NCBI GenBank assembly: GCA_017640605.1
Contig: JAEPQH010000012.1
Coordinates: forward strand, 1-64,000
Length of the DNA: 64,000 nucleotides
Source of the DNA: Balneolaceae bacterium
GTDB lineage: Bacteria; Bacteroidota; Rhodothermia; Balneolales; Balneolaceae
Direction: 5' to 3'
The position numbers were made by a program, and so were the translations under genes. Each line of letters opens with the position of its first letter. The stretch's first letter is position 1. Below are positions 1 to 7,353 of this stretch, piece by piece. The notes beneath the pieces are model-generated. The model did not search any database. It was not told the DNA's origin and saw only the letters and a program-made list of their open reading frames with translations.

Positions 1-132
1 TTTGAAAGTATGGTGCAATTACAGCAAGAACTCACCGAATATATTTACTATTACAACCACCATCGTCCTCATCAGGGTATTGGTGGAGAAAAGCCCGCTA
101 ATTTTAACCAAAACTGTCCTCGAATTACCTGA
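1..132 (+). CDS. Transposase C-terminal fragment (cut by left edge)
   Basis: The frame from base 1 encodes 43 residues ending in TGA at 130-132. It contains YYNHHRPHQGIGGEKPANF, the typical C-terminal end of the integrase/DDE core of IS481- or IS3-type transposases (the N-x-x-RPHQG motif). This is the end of the catalytic domain; the DDE residues themselves lie outside the window. The stop is intact, so nothing here says the element is dead. Family assignment between IS481 and IS3 is uncertain because only the tail is visible. Confidence 0.85.
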   Translation, partial: FESMVQLQQELTEYIYYYNHHRPHQGIGGEKPANFNQNCPRIT

Positions 133-140
133 CATCTACA
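1..140 (+). mobile_element. Right end of an insertion sequence
   Basis: The transposase stop is followed at once by TGACATCTACA (130-140), which ends in CA as IS3/IS481 ends do; its complement begins TGTAGATG. From 141 the sequence becomes GGAATGAC, the 3' half of the hairpin motif repeated in the next 390 bases. The IS boundary is therefore inferred at about 140. The left end and its inverted repeat are outside the window, so this is not proven. Confidence 0.5.
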
Positions 141-251
141 GGAATGACTTTTTGGGTTCTTTTATTCGTGGCTAAGGAGTGATTTAGTACAAAGTTTCGA
201 AACCGTTTAAAACACCTATATAAATTCGATCTACTCAAAAACTACATTACG

Positions 252-338
252 GTCATTCCCGTGAAAACGGGAATCTGAAGTTTGTTACTAATATCGAAGC
301 CTTAAATAGCTTTAGATTCCTGCTTTTGCAGGAATGAC
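252..338. repeat. REP/BIME-like inverted hairpin pair, copy 1
   Basis: Hairpin A at 255-274 is ATTCCCGT-GAAA-ACGGGAAT and hairpin B at 316-335 is ATTCCTGC-TTTT-GCAGGAAT, both perfect 8-bp stems. A is flanked GTC...CT and B is flanked AG...GAC, so B is the reverse complement of an A-like motif: a doublet of one palindrome in inverted orientation. A fits the ATTCCC-N8-GGGAAT pattern of Neisseria dRS3 elements. That similarity is one of pattern, not proof of common origin. Confidence 0.75.
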
Positions 339-446
339 ATATTCTACGTTCTTTTATCCGTAGCTAAGGAGTGATTTAATACAAAGTTTCGAAACCGTTT
401 AAAAAAACACCTATATCAATCCGATCTACTCAAAAACTACATTGCG

Positions 447-533
447 GTCATTCCCGTGAAGACGGGAATCTGGAGTTCGTTACTAATCTCGAAGCCTTAA
501 ATAGCTTTAGATTCCTGCTTTCGCAGGAATGAC
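447..533. repeat. REP/BIME-like inverted hairpin pair, copy 2
   Basis: This is the second copy of the doublet: hairpin A at 450-469 (ATTCCCGT-GAAG-ACGGGAAT) and hairpin B at 511-530 (ATTCCTGC-TTTC-GCAGGAAT). Loop bases differ from copy 1 while the stems are identical, as expected if the folded structure is what is kept. Confidence 0.75.
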
Positions 534-557
534 ATTTACGGGATTATCAAATCAGCT

Positions 558-2315
558 TTACTGCTGCTTTAACCATGCACGTGGAGTGAGGCCGGTTTTC
601 TTCTTAAAGAAATCGTTGAAGGTTGATTTTGAGTTAAAACCACTTTCGAAAGCCAATCCCAGAAGCGTATAGTTTTTAGCATCCTGTTGCAGAGCTTTTT
701 CCTGAAAACATTGCAGACGATAGCTGTTTATAAAATCATTGAAATTCATTGCGATCCTGTCGTTCAACAACCACGAAAGGGTATTTGGATGTAAATCCAC
801 TTCACTTGCCAGCATTTTAAGATCAATATTTTGATCCAAGTACAGCTTTTGATCATCCATGATAGCTGTAATCTTTTTTACCCAATTGGCAGCTTCCTCA
901 TCCCCCATTTTAGCCTCCGCATCCCGACTTTTCGTTGCGAAAAGCTCTATGTATGAGGGCAAAACTACTGTGTATTGGTTTTTCAGCTCTTTAAAAACCG
1001 GATGGGAGTGCAGCGGCTTTAGTAATGGATCGTTTTTAAAGTTAATGTGCTGACCAAACCGGTGCTCTACGCCATATTTGAGCATTTCCACCGCTACATC
1101 AAATTGATTTAAGAACGTAGGGATATACACGTTCCATGAGAAATACCCGGTGTCTGAATCCAAAAAATCAGCAGTTGTATAGGATTTCCCTTCATTTCTG
1201 ATTTGATACAACTGAATAAAGTCTTTTGCTCTTTTTATGTGAGGATTAGCTTCCAGATAAGTAAATAGTTGTTCTTTCCGGTTCAATTGTATCAGGCAAA
1301 AAGCTTTCGTGTTCAGTGATAGCACCCACGCTGGATCAATTTCAAGTGATCGCTCAAAATGGAGTAAAGCTTGTTCAAAATCTCCATCCAAATAATGGAT
1401 ATTCCCCATCGTAAAGTGATGGTTGGCAGATAGCGGATTCAATTCGATTGCTTTTTTGATCAATCTTTTTGCGTCGTTGAAAGCCCCTTGCGACATGTAT
1501 AACTCTGCAGCCGATTCCAGGTATTCTGCATTATTGGGTGAAAGCTGCAATGCCTGTTTAAGAAAGTTGAAGCTAGCCAGGTAATCCCAATCACTCCAAA
1601 GCGCCTGATAGTTCAAAGAAAAGTAATACTCCGGGAGCTCGTTATTAATTGCTGATCCTTTTTGGAATGCTTCGTAGGCTAACCGGTTGCCTTCCTCTCT
1701 GGGATAAAGCTCCCAAGCAGCCATCATGCCATAACATTGAAAAATTCCATAATACGCTTGAACGTACTGTTCGTCTTTTAAGATGGCCTGTTCATAGTTG
1801 TTAATGGCTTCCAAAAAACCAGCTTTCTCCCATTTTAGCTGATGAAAACGTCCTTTTAAATAATATTCGTACGCATCAAGATCTTTAGTGGCAACATCAA
1901 CCAGGTGATCAGCAATTTCAAAATGACCGAAATTCTCGCGGATTTGTTCTGCGATAAGTAAACTAATTTCATCCTGCAGCTCGAAAATATCCACCAACTC
2001 CCGATCAAACTTTGCCGACCAAATTTGAAAACCATCGTCGGTTCGAACTAATTGAGTAGTTATGCGCACTCTGTTTTTCGATTTACGAACGCTCCCCTCT
2101 AACAACGTGGAAACACCAAGCTCGTTGCCAATGTGCCGAATGTCCATGGGGCGCCCTTTAAAGGCGAACGATGAAGTACGCGCCGTAACTTTTAAGCCCT
2201 CGACTTTAGTTAAAGCGTTGATTAGTTCTTCGGTAATCCCATCGCTAAAGTATTCATTTTCTTCATCCGAGCTAAGATTTAGAAACGGCAATATGGCAAT
2301 CGATTTAAAACTCAT
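558..2315 (-). CDS. TolB-like/TPR protein with C-terminal AraC-type HTH
   Basis: The 585-residue protein starts with SIAILPFLNLSSDEENEY, the TolB_N-like segment found at the head of many adenylate-cyclase- and TPR-linked regulators (about residues 1-130). A run of TPR-like helices follows (about 140-370, for example AYYGIFQCYGMM and HFTMGNIHYLDGDFEQAL). The last ~100 residues are an AraC-type DNA-binding domain (LGLAFESGFNSKSTFNDFFKKKTGLTP). There is no clear membrane segment, so a cytoplasmic regulator is likely, but its ligand and targets are unknown. The frame opens further upstream at a TTG (2372); the ATG at 2315 directly before the conserved TolB-like segment is preferred. It is the first gene after the repeat block. 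Confidence 0.8.
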   Translation of the reverse strand: MSFKSIAILPFLNLSSDEENEYFSDGITEELINALTKVEGLKVTARTSSFAFKGRPMDIRHIGNELGVSTLLEGSVRKSKNRVRITTQLVRTDDGFQIWSAKFDRELVDIFELQDEISLLIAEQIRENFGHFEIADHLVDVATKDLDAYEYYLKGRFHQLKWEKAGFLEAINNYEQAILKDEQYVQAYYGIFQCYGMMAAWELYPREEGNRLAYEAFQKGSAINNELPEYYFSLNYQALWSDWDYLASFNFLKQALQLSPNNAEYLESAAELYMSQGAFNDAKRLIKKAIELNPLSANHHFTMGNIHYLDGDFEQALLHFERSLEIDPAWVLSLNTKAFCLIQLNRKEQLFTYLEANPHIKRAKDFIQLYQIRNEGKSYTTADFLDSDTGYFSWNVYIPTFLNQFDVAVEMLKYGVEHRFGQHINFKNDPLLKPLHSHPVFKELKNQYTVVLPSYIELFATKSRDAEAKMGDEEAANWVKKITAIMDDQKLYLDQNIDLKMLASEVDLHPNTLSWLLNDRIAMNFNDFINSYRLQCFQEKALQQDAKNYTLLGLAFESGFNSKSTFNDFFKKKTGLTPRAWLKQQ

Positions 2316-2424
2316 CCCATCATTATGTACATCATTTTTTACCCGTTGATGATAAATAATTTGTAGCAACAATTTAGCCTAGATTTCAACTATTCTTCAC
2401 CCGATACAGCACATCTAAAACCAA

Positions 2425-2457
2425 TAAAAAAACCTCCAAACGGTGTCTGAAGGTTTT
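2425..2457 (-). terminator. Rho-independent terminator after the NmrA-type reductase
   Basis: Read on the minus strand, AAAACCTTC pairs with GGAGGTTTT across a 12-base loop (one G-T pair), followed by a T-run (As at 2425-2432 on the plus strand). It lies just downstream of the stop at 2485. Confidence 0.7.
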
Positions 2458-2484
2458 GTGAATCTACTAGAAGGAATTGTTGAA

Positions 2485-3309
2485 TCAAGCTGCCCACACT
2501 CCTGTTTTAGCGGTTTCCTTGGCATAGTCTTCGAAGGTAACAGCTGATCTGCCAAGCACGGAAACAATATCATGAGAAATAAGCTGGTTGTCGGGATTGG
2601 TAAGCACCGTTGAGAATAAATACTCAAACAACCATATCACATCTGCCGGAATATTCGCTTTTTTCATGTGCACTAAATATTGATCAAGACTTACCGGAAT
2701 AAACTGAATGGAGCGCTTTGATACTTCTGCAATCGCTTGTACGGCCTCTTCTAATGTTAATAATGACGGCCCGGTTACTTCCAATGTTTTCCCATTCAGA
2801 TCTTCGCGGAGTAAGGCTTCAGTTACTACATCAGCGATATCGTTGGCATCAACAAAAGGAATCTTAATATCGAACATCGGAAGTGCTACCACTCCGCTTT
2901 TTATTGGATCCAGAAAAAAGCTCTCACTAAAATTCTGGTTGAACCATGCTGCTCTGACAATCACATAATCCAAACCGGATGCCGCTACCACTTCTTCGCA
3001 TCGTTCAGCTTCTTTTTCGCCTTTTCCAGATAACAATACCAGCTTCTTTACACCTACTGCTTTTGCAACTTCGGTTAGCTTCACAATCGACTCATACGCT
3101 CCCGGTACAGCTAAATCCGGATGATAAACTATATACACCGTATCTACGCCTTCTAAAGCGGCTTTATAACTTTGCGGATTATTCCAGTCAAACGCCGGGT
3201 TAGTAGATCTACTTAAAGATCGTACGTTTTCTCCACGTTTCATCAAACGTTCTACTACTCTTCGGCCGGTTTTGCCTGTTCCACCAATTACTGCGAAATT
3301 TTTCTTCAT
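2485..3309 (-). CDS. NmrA-family NAD(P)-binding reductase (atypical SDR)
   Basis: This 274-residue protein opens with FAVIGGTGKTGRRV, the GGTGxxGR dinucleotide-binding loop of NmrA/atypical short-chain reductases. LVLLSGKG and the central VDANDIADVVTEAL segment (fold strand beta-6 region, as in QOR2 and azoreductase-like proteins) fit the family. It has no signal peptide and would be cytosolic. The substrate cannot be told: members range from quinone reductases to NADP sensors. It follows the DUF1772 gene (37 bp gap) on the same strand, with an AraC regulator upstream; a stress- or redox-responsive cluster is a reasonable inference. Confidence 0.85.
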   Translation of the reverse strand: MKKNFAVIGGTGKTGRRVVERLMKRGENVRSLSRSTNPAFDWNNPQSYKAALEGVDTVYIVYHPDLAVPGAYESIVKLTEVAKAVGVKKLVLLSGKGEKEAERCEEVVAASGLDYVIVRAAWFNQNFSESFFLDPIKSGVVALPMFDIKIPFVDANDIADVVTEALLREDLNGKTLEVTGPSLLTLEEAVQAIAEVSKRSIQFIPVSLDQYLVHMKKANIPADVIWLFEYLFSTVLTNPDNQLISHDIVSVLGRSAVTFEDYAKETAKTGVWAA

Positions 3310-3346
3310 TTCTACTACCAGTATTAATTATAAGTTTTTGTTGATT

Positions 3347-3838
3347 TTATATAAATGATGTCACCACAAGAAGTGCGAAAGCAAGGATCGAGCTCACGGT
3401 TCTAATTGTGTGAAAGCTGTTCCACTTCGATTCGTACCATAGTCTGAACTTTGCCAAATCATGCTCACTCATAGGAGCTAAATTTTGCTTATCTAGTTTG
3501 TTATTCATTGGCACGTTTCCGAGTCCGGTAACCATAAAGACTCCCACTAAATGAATGATTGCAGCGGCTACTGATATCCAGAAAGATGTAGCCGAACTCT
3601 GCAGATATTGGTACACTGTATTGATTATGAGTACGGGTACACTTCCAATAAAAACCAGATAGAACAACGGGTTTAAAATTTCCCGATTGATCTTTTGCAT
3701 GGTTTCCAGATAGCTATCGTTTGTTACAAGTTTATTACCCGGAATTACGGATACTTGCCATCCAAAGAATAATCCGGCAACCAATCCTGAAAGCAGGACA
3801 CTTAAAAATTGAATTAGAATTGTATTTGAGATTTCCAT
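3347..3838 (-). CDS. DUF1772 (anthrone-oxygenase-like) membrane protein
   Basis: The 163-residue protein has four hydrophobic segments (about residues 6-26, 56-76, 85-105 and 143-162). The segment pattern with TGLGNVPMNNKLD and the tail FRLWYESKWNSFHTIRTVSS matches DUF1772 proteins, relatives of fungal anthrone oxygenase. Such genes often sit beside NmrA-type reductases and AraC or TetR regulators, as here. The catalytic role in bacteria is not established. Confidence 0.8.
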   Translation of the reverse strand: MEISNTILIQFLSVLLSGLVAGLFFGWQVSVIPGNKLVTNDSYLETMQKINREILNPLFYLVFIGSVPVLIINTVYQYLQSSATSFWISVAAAIIHLVGVFMVTGLGNVPMNNKLDKQNLAPMSEHDLAKFRLWYESKWNSFHTIRTVSSILAFALLVVTSFI

Positions 3839-3951
3839 TTTAGTACAGTTTTTCGATGCTTTAACACATCATGATTAATAACTGTACCTAAACTAGCGGT
3901 ATCGCTTTACTTCCTTTTGTTCTGAACGGAGTAAGATTTGTTCGAAAAGGA

Positions 3952-4809
3952 TTATCTGTTTAATTCGCTCGGCCTATAGCCGTACTTCTTGGCGAATGCA
4001 TTAGAAAATGAGCTTATACTTTCGTAGCCGACATCCCAAGCCACTTCTTGTACCGATAACTGTTTTGTTTTGATTAACTGATGAGCTTTTTCTAGTCGAA
4101 TTTGTTGTACATATTTAAATACAGGCACCCCAAAAACTTCTTTAAAGTTCTTTTTTAGTTTAAAAGTATTCAGCCCTATTTGCCTGGAAAGTTCATTTAA
4201 AGACGGCGGCGTTTCCAGATTATCGGACAGTATCTCTTTAGCTAATTGGAGTTTTTTGCGCTCATGTTCGGGAATACTTGAGGTTGGCTGAAGAGCCATT
4301 TGACCGAAATAATGGGATAATAGCGCCACCACATGACTTTTAAAGAATAGCATCTTTGCCTTGCCGGTATATGGAATATCGAATAATTGCTCGGCCAATA
4401 CCTGCATGTTTGGCGGCATATAAAATCGAGGTCCTTCCACAAAATGATCGTTAGGCGTTACCAGCTGGTGCAACATCTCCTGAAACAACTCCCCTTCTTG
4501 AGCAGGCAACTGCTCTAAATTCCTCAATGCTGTTACAATAAGTACACAATGCAAGGGTTGATTAGGACTAACATGATGTTCGAAAATTACGTTAGTATCG
4601 GCATAAAATGATAAAGCAAGTCCGGAAGTATTATTCTCGGTCAACACTTTCTGGCCGAACTTTATAGTCAGGTCTACATTTCCCGAACCATACAACGCAA
4701 TTGCTACCACCGGTTCATCGAAAGTACAAATATCCACACTAGCTTGTTCACCACTCGAAAACTCGGTGATCACCATAAAATCATTGATATGGAATGCATC
4801 TCTAATCAT
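3952..4809 (-). CDS. AraC-family transcriptional regulator
   Basis: This 285-residue protein has an N-terminal sensor half with no recognised motif. The C-terminal double HTH spans about 190-285 (LNELSRQIGLNTFKLKKNFKEVFG, then VAWDVGYESISSFSNAFAKKYGYRPSE), typical of AraC/XylS regulators. It lies upstream of the DUF1772 and NmrA genes on the same strand, with a 113-bp gap, and probably controls them. The ligand is unknown. Confidence 0.85.
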   Translation of the reverse strand: MIRDAFHINDFMVITEFSSGEQASVDICTFDEPVVAIALYGSGNVDLTIKFGQKVLTENNTSGLALSFYADTNVIFEHHVSPNQPLHCVLIVTALRNLEQLPAQEGELFQEMLHQLVTPNDHFVEGPRFYMPPNMQVLAEQLFDIPYTGKAKMLFFKSHVVALLSHYFGQMALQPTSSIPEHERKKLQLAKEILSDNLETPPSLNELSRQIGLNTFKLKKNFKEVFGVPVFKYVQQIRLEKAHQLIKTKQLSVQEVAWDVGYESISSFSNAFAKKYGYRPSELNR

Positions 4810-5129
4810 GCTAAAACTTTAATCCATGCTAAATTAATTAAAAAAAGGTAGCATATCGTTATAAATGTGTTTTTCTGTGTTATTTAGCGTTGCTTTTATT
4901 TACTGCGAGCCTTATCAGTGGCTAACATTCTGAATTTGTGATACTTCAATTACAGGCAAAATTTCGTTGAAGCATTAAGTCCAAAATCTCATCAACTCGT
5001 CCGGGATTTCATAACTGGACGATTCCCCGCTCTTTCCTCCATTTCTTTGTGCCGTTGATGGTGTTCAACCAAAACCTGTTCACCTCAATATTTCAACAAT
5101 CGATTTCTAACTTAATAAACTTCAAAATC
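4810..5129. other. Divergent intergenic region, no feature found
   Basis: These 320 bases separate the minus-strand AraC gene from the plus-strand gene at 5130 and must hold both promoters. No palindrome, RNA gene or convincing small gene was seen. Confidence 0.5.
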
Positions 5130-5780
5130 ATGAGATATTTATACCTTGCTCTACTCGCTTTTATCAATATTGATGGATACGCACAGAGTTTTGAAAGCAA
5201 ACCCGCGGCGCATCAATTTGATGATACCTACAGCATTAGTTTGCCATTCATTATCGTCCCACAACTAGCTACCAAATCATGGGACGATCGCATTCATACT
5301 CAACACATCGAATTTCATCTGAAACGCGATTTGGATGATAAAAACACGATCGGTTTAAAATTTGCAACTTGGCGACTTTTCCAGCCAATGGGCATTGTTT
5401 GGTGGGATGGACTTTTGGATAAAATTGAATCTGAAAGCGAATTCTATCCCGGTCATGTTAGAGAAACCGGATTGGGCATTTCCTATCAGCGCAAAGTATG
5501 GAAAGGCTTATTTACAACCGTAGAAGTGCTTCCTCAATTTAAAACCTATCTGGATCTGGACGGAAACGACTTAGGCAATGGCTTCAAACTGTATAATTCC
5601 TTTCATGTTGGATACCATATTCCACTTGGAAAGGCTAAACGATTTTTTATCGAACCTCAGGTACATTCACAATTTTGGGTGTTCGACACCAACACTCCCG
5701 AAGCGTTCAAAACCTTAGATGATAAATGGAGAGACTACTTTTTATTTGAGCCCAACATTTATGTGGGATTTAAGTTTTAA
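5130..5780 (+). CDS. Exported protein, probably an outer-membrane beta-barrel
   Basis: I do not recognise the family. The start at 5130 gives 216 residues beginning MRYLYLALLAFINIDGYAQ, a clean signal peptide; the frame opens earlier (5049) but that stretch lacks a signal. The mature part is rich in alternating aromatic strands (for example IGLKFATWRLFQPMGIVWW, GISYQRKVWKGLFTTVEVLPQF) and ends FEPNIYVGFKF, a terminal strand with a C-terminal Phe as in outer-membrane barrels. It stands alone, with a terminator directly downstream. Confidence 0.7.
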   Translation: MRYLYLALLAFINIDGYAQSFESKPAAHQFDDTYSISLPFIIVPQLATKSWDDRIHTQHIEFHLKRDLDDKNTIGLKFATWRLFQPMGIVWWDGLLDKIESESEFYPGHVRETGLGISYQRKVWKGLFTTVEVLPQFKTYLDLDGNDLGNGFKLYNSFHVGYHIPLGKAKRFFIEPQVHSQFWVFDTNTPEAFKTLDDKWRDYFLFEPNIYVGFKF

Positions 5781-5786
5781 CCGATG

Positions 5787-5832
5787 CCGGTAATCATGCT
5801 GTGGTTGATTAGTGTGATTTACCGGTTTTTTT
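5787..5832 (+). terminator. Rho-independent terminator
   Basis: CCGGTAATCA pairs with TGATTTACCGG (one bulged T) and is followed by a run of T's to 5832, seven bases after the stop at 5780. Confidence 0.75.
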
Positions 5833-6153
5833 CGAATTACAGTTTATGTAACCATTTCAAAGGGTTCATTCATGGCATTCGAAGTAGACAAATAGATGAA
5901 ACTTGTCTTAGAATAATAGGCTCTTACTCACTGTAAGTCTATAAATCTTTAAGTATCCGTTTTAAAAGTAAGTGTTCTCAAAAACTAAATTTTATGAATG
6001 TAGTTTGGTTGCCTCATAGATTGACATATTAACTAATGGCACTGTTCATAATGTTTTATGTATTCAAAATCAGCTGCTTACCCCCAACATTTTCGTTCTT
6101 CATTTTGAATCTACAAATATAAAGTTTGCACAATATTCTGGAATTAATTATTC
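5833..6153. other. Intergenic region before PUL 1
   Basis: This is AT-rich sequence between the terminator and the first PUL 1 operator. No gene or repeat was seen; it probably holds the promoter of the FISUMP gene. Confidence 0.4.
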
Positions 6154-6179
6154 TGATAATGTTAACGATAACATTATCA
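6154..6179. promoter_or_regulatory. LacI-family operator O1 (FISUMP gene)
   Basis: A palindrome with perfect 11-bp arms (TGATAATGTTA, then ACGA, then the reverse complement). Its core, TGTTAACGATAACA at 6160-6173, is identical to the site in front of galK at 32795. It lies 9 bases before the ATG at 6189. Confidence 0.8.
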
Positions 6180-6188
6180 CATCTCGAT

Positions 6189-7238
6189 ATGAATAAACGC
6201 TACTATAAACCTTTCTTACATTTGATTTGGGGACTTCTTTTTCTAGTAACCATTTATACACCTGCAATTGCACAGGAGACGTACACTGATGCTGATGGCA
6301 ATGTTTACCAAACTGTCACTATCGGTGATAGAGTTTGGCTAACCCAAAACCTGAAAGTAAAAACCTTCAATAATGGCGACCCTATCCCTTTTATCAAAAC
6401 GGATAGTGCTTGGGCTGCTGATTCCAGAGACAGCTCACAACCTGGCTACGCTATATTTAGAAATGATTCAACCTTAATTGATACTTTTGGCTACTTATAT
6501 AATCATTTTGTAATAACAGATAGCCGTGGTATTACCGCAGATGGCTGGAGAGTTCCAACCGAAGATGATTGGAAAGCTTTAGAAACCTTTGCCGGTATGC
6601 CTGAGGCAGATCTTGATAGAAATGGCTGGGCTGGAGCTGCAGAAAATGTAGCTGGTAAATTACAATCTACTAGTGAAACACATTGGGATGTAAATGAAAA
6701 TGCTACTTTAACCAATGAAACTGGATTCAATTGGACCGGTGGTAGTAACCGATACGCTTACGGTGCATTTGAAGGTCCCGCATCTATTTTAAGATTAAGT
6801 ACCATTTGGTCTGCCGATGAAGATGAAAGCAATTCAAGTAATGCATGGAGAAGATTAGTTCGCTTTGATCGATCAGATGTTCGCAGACATCCAGTACCAA
6901 AGGGAACAGGAATGTCTATTCGCCTAGTTAAGGACGCAAATGCTACAAGCAATGAAGCGGAATTTGACCAACCAAAAGAAATAAAATTGGATCAGAATTA
7001 CCCAAATCCATTTAACCCCTCTACCAATATAAGCTTCAACCTGCCTCAAGCTTCTGATGTTACTCTTACAGTGTATAACATGCTTGGTAAAAAAGTAGCT
7101 GTGTTAGTAAATGGTCAAAAGTCAGCCGGTGCGCACTCTGTTACGTTCGATGCCTCTGGATTATCCAGTGGGGTTTACATGTACCGCTTACAAACTAATT
7201 CCGTTACCATAACAAAAATGATGACACTTCTTAAATAG
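6189..7238 (+). CDS. Secreted FISUMP-domain protein with T9SS sorting domain
   Basis: The 349-residue protein has a signal peptide (LLFLVTIYTPAIAQ), one FISUMP domain (Fibrobacter succinogenes major paralogous domain, about residues 31-245; DGWRVPTEDDWKALE, YAYGAFEGPA) and a C-terminal T9SS type A sorting domain (YPNPFNPSTNISFNLP to the end). The ATG at 6189 is chosen because it starts the signal peptide; a longer frame from 6126 would run through the operator. FISUMP domains occur on secreted, often carbohydrate-related proteins, but their activity is unsettled. It closely resembles the FISUMP module of the sulfatase-GH16 fusion at 27092-30277 but has lost both cysteines that module keeps. 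It is the first gene of PUL 1 and has its own operator. Confidence 0.85.
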   Translation: MNKRYYKPFLHLIWGLLFLVTIYTPAIAQETYTDADGNVYQTVTIGDRVWLTQNLKVKTFNNGDPIPFIKTDSAWAADSRDSSQPGYAIFRNDSTLIDTFGYLYNHFVITDSRGITADGWRVPTEDDWKALETFAGMPEADLDRNGWAGAAENVAGKLQSTSETHWDVNENATLTNETGFNWTGGSNRYAYGAFEGPASILRLSTIWSADEDESNSSNAWRRLVRFDRSDVRRHPVPKGTGMSIRLVKDANATSNEAEFDQPKEIKLDQNYPNPFNPSTNISFNLPQASDVTLTVYNMLGKKVAVLVNGQKSAGAHSVTFDASGLSSGVYMYRLQTNSVTITKMMTLLK

Positions 7239-7285
7239 TGGACAACATAAATTTTTATTTATCTAATTATATGTGATTTATTCAC

Positions 7286-7325
7286 AAAAAAACCCTCCAG
7301 ATTTGTATTCTAGGAGGGTTTTTTA
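7286..7325 (+). terminator. Rho-independent terminator
   Basis: AAAAAACCCTCC pairs with GGAGGGTTTTTT across a 14-base loop. It sits 48 bases after the FISUMP stop and its T-run ends 13 bases before the next operator. The symmetric A/T flanks could work in both directions. Confidence 0.8.
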
Positions 7326-7337
7326 CTATTTACAATT

Positions 7338-7351
7338 TGTGAGCGATAACA
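7338..7351. promoter_or_regulatory. LacI-family operator O2 (sulfatase pair)
   Basis: TGTGAGCGATAACA differs from the locus core at two left-arm positions; its right half (CGATAACA) is identical. It ends two bases before the ATG at 7354, so bound repressor would cover the translation start region. Confidence 0.6.
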
Positions 7352-7353
7352 TT

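Larger units (their letters stand above)
141..533. repeat. Two tandem ~190-bp repeat units with REP-like hairpins
   Basis: The phrase CAGGAATGAC recurs at 139, 329 and 524, giving two direct units of 190 and 195 bp that match over almost their whole length (for example GCTAAGGAGTGATTTA at 171 and 363, and CAAAGTTTCGAAACCGTTTAAA in both units). Each unit carries two short perfect hairpins in opposite orientation. No reading frame runs through the block and it lacks the short spaced repeats of a CRISPR array. Confidence 0.85.

Noticed and set aside
141-533. Possible CRISPR array
   Set aside because: There are only two long (190-195 bp) near-identical units, no short repeats with unique spacers, and no cas genes.
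7273-7353. N-terminal extension of the first sulfatase
   Set aside because: It starts upstream of, and runs through, a strong terminator and an operator; the lipoprotein signal begins at 7354.
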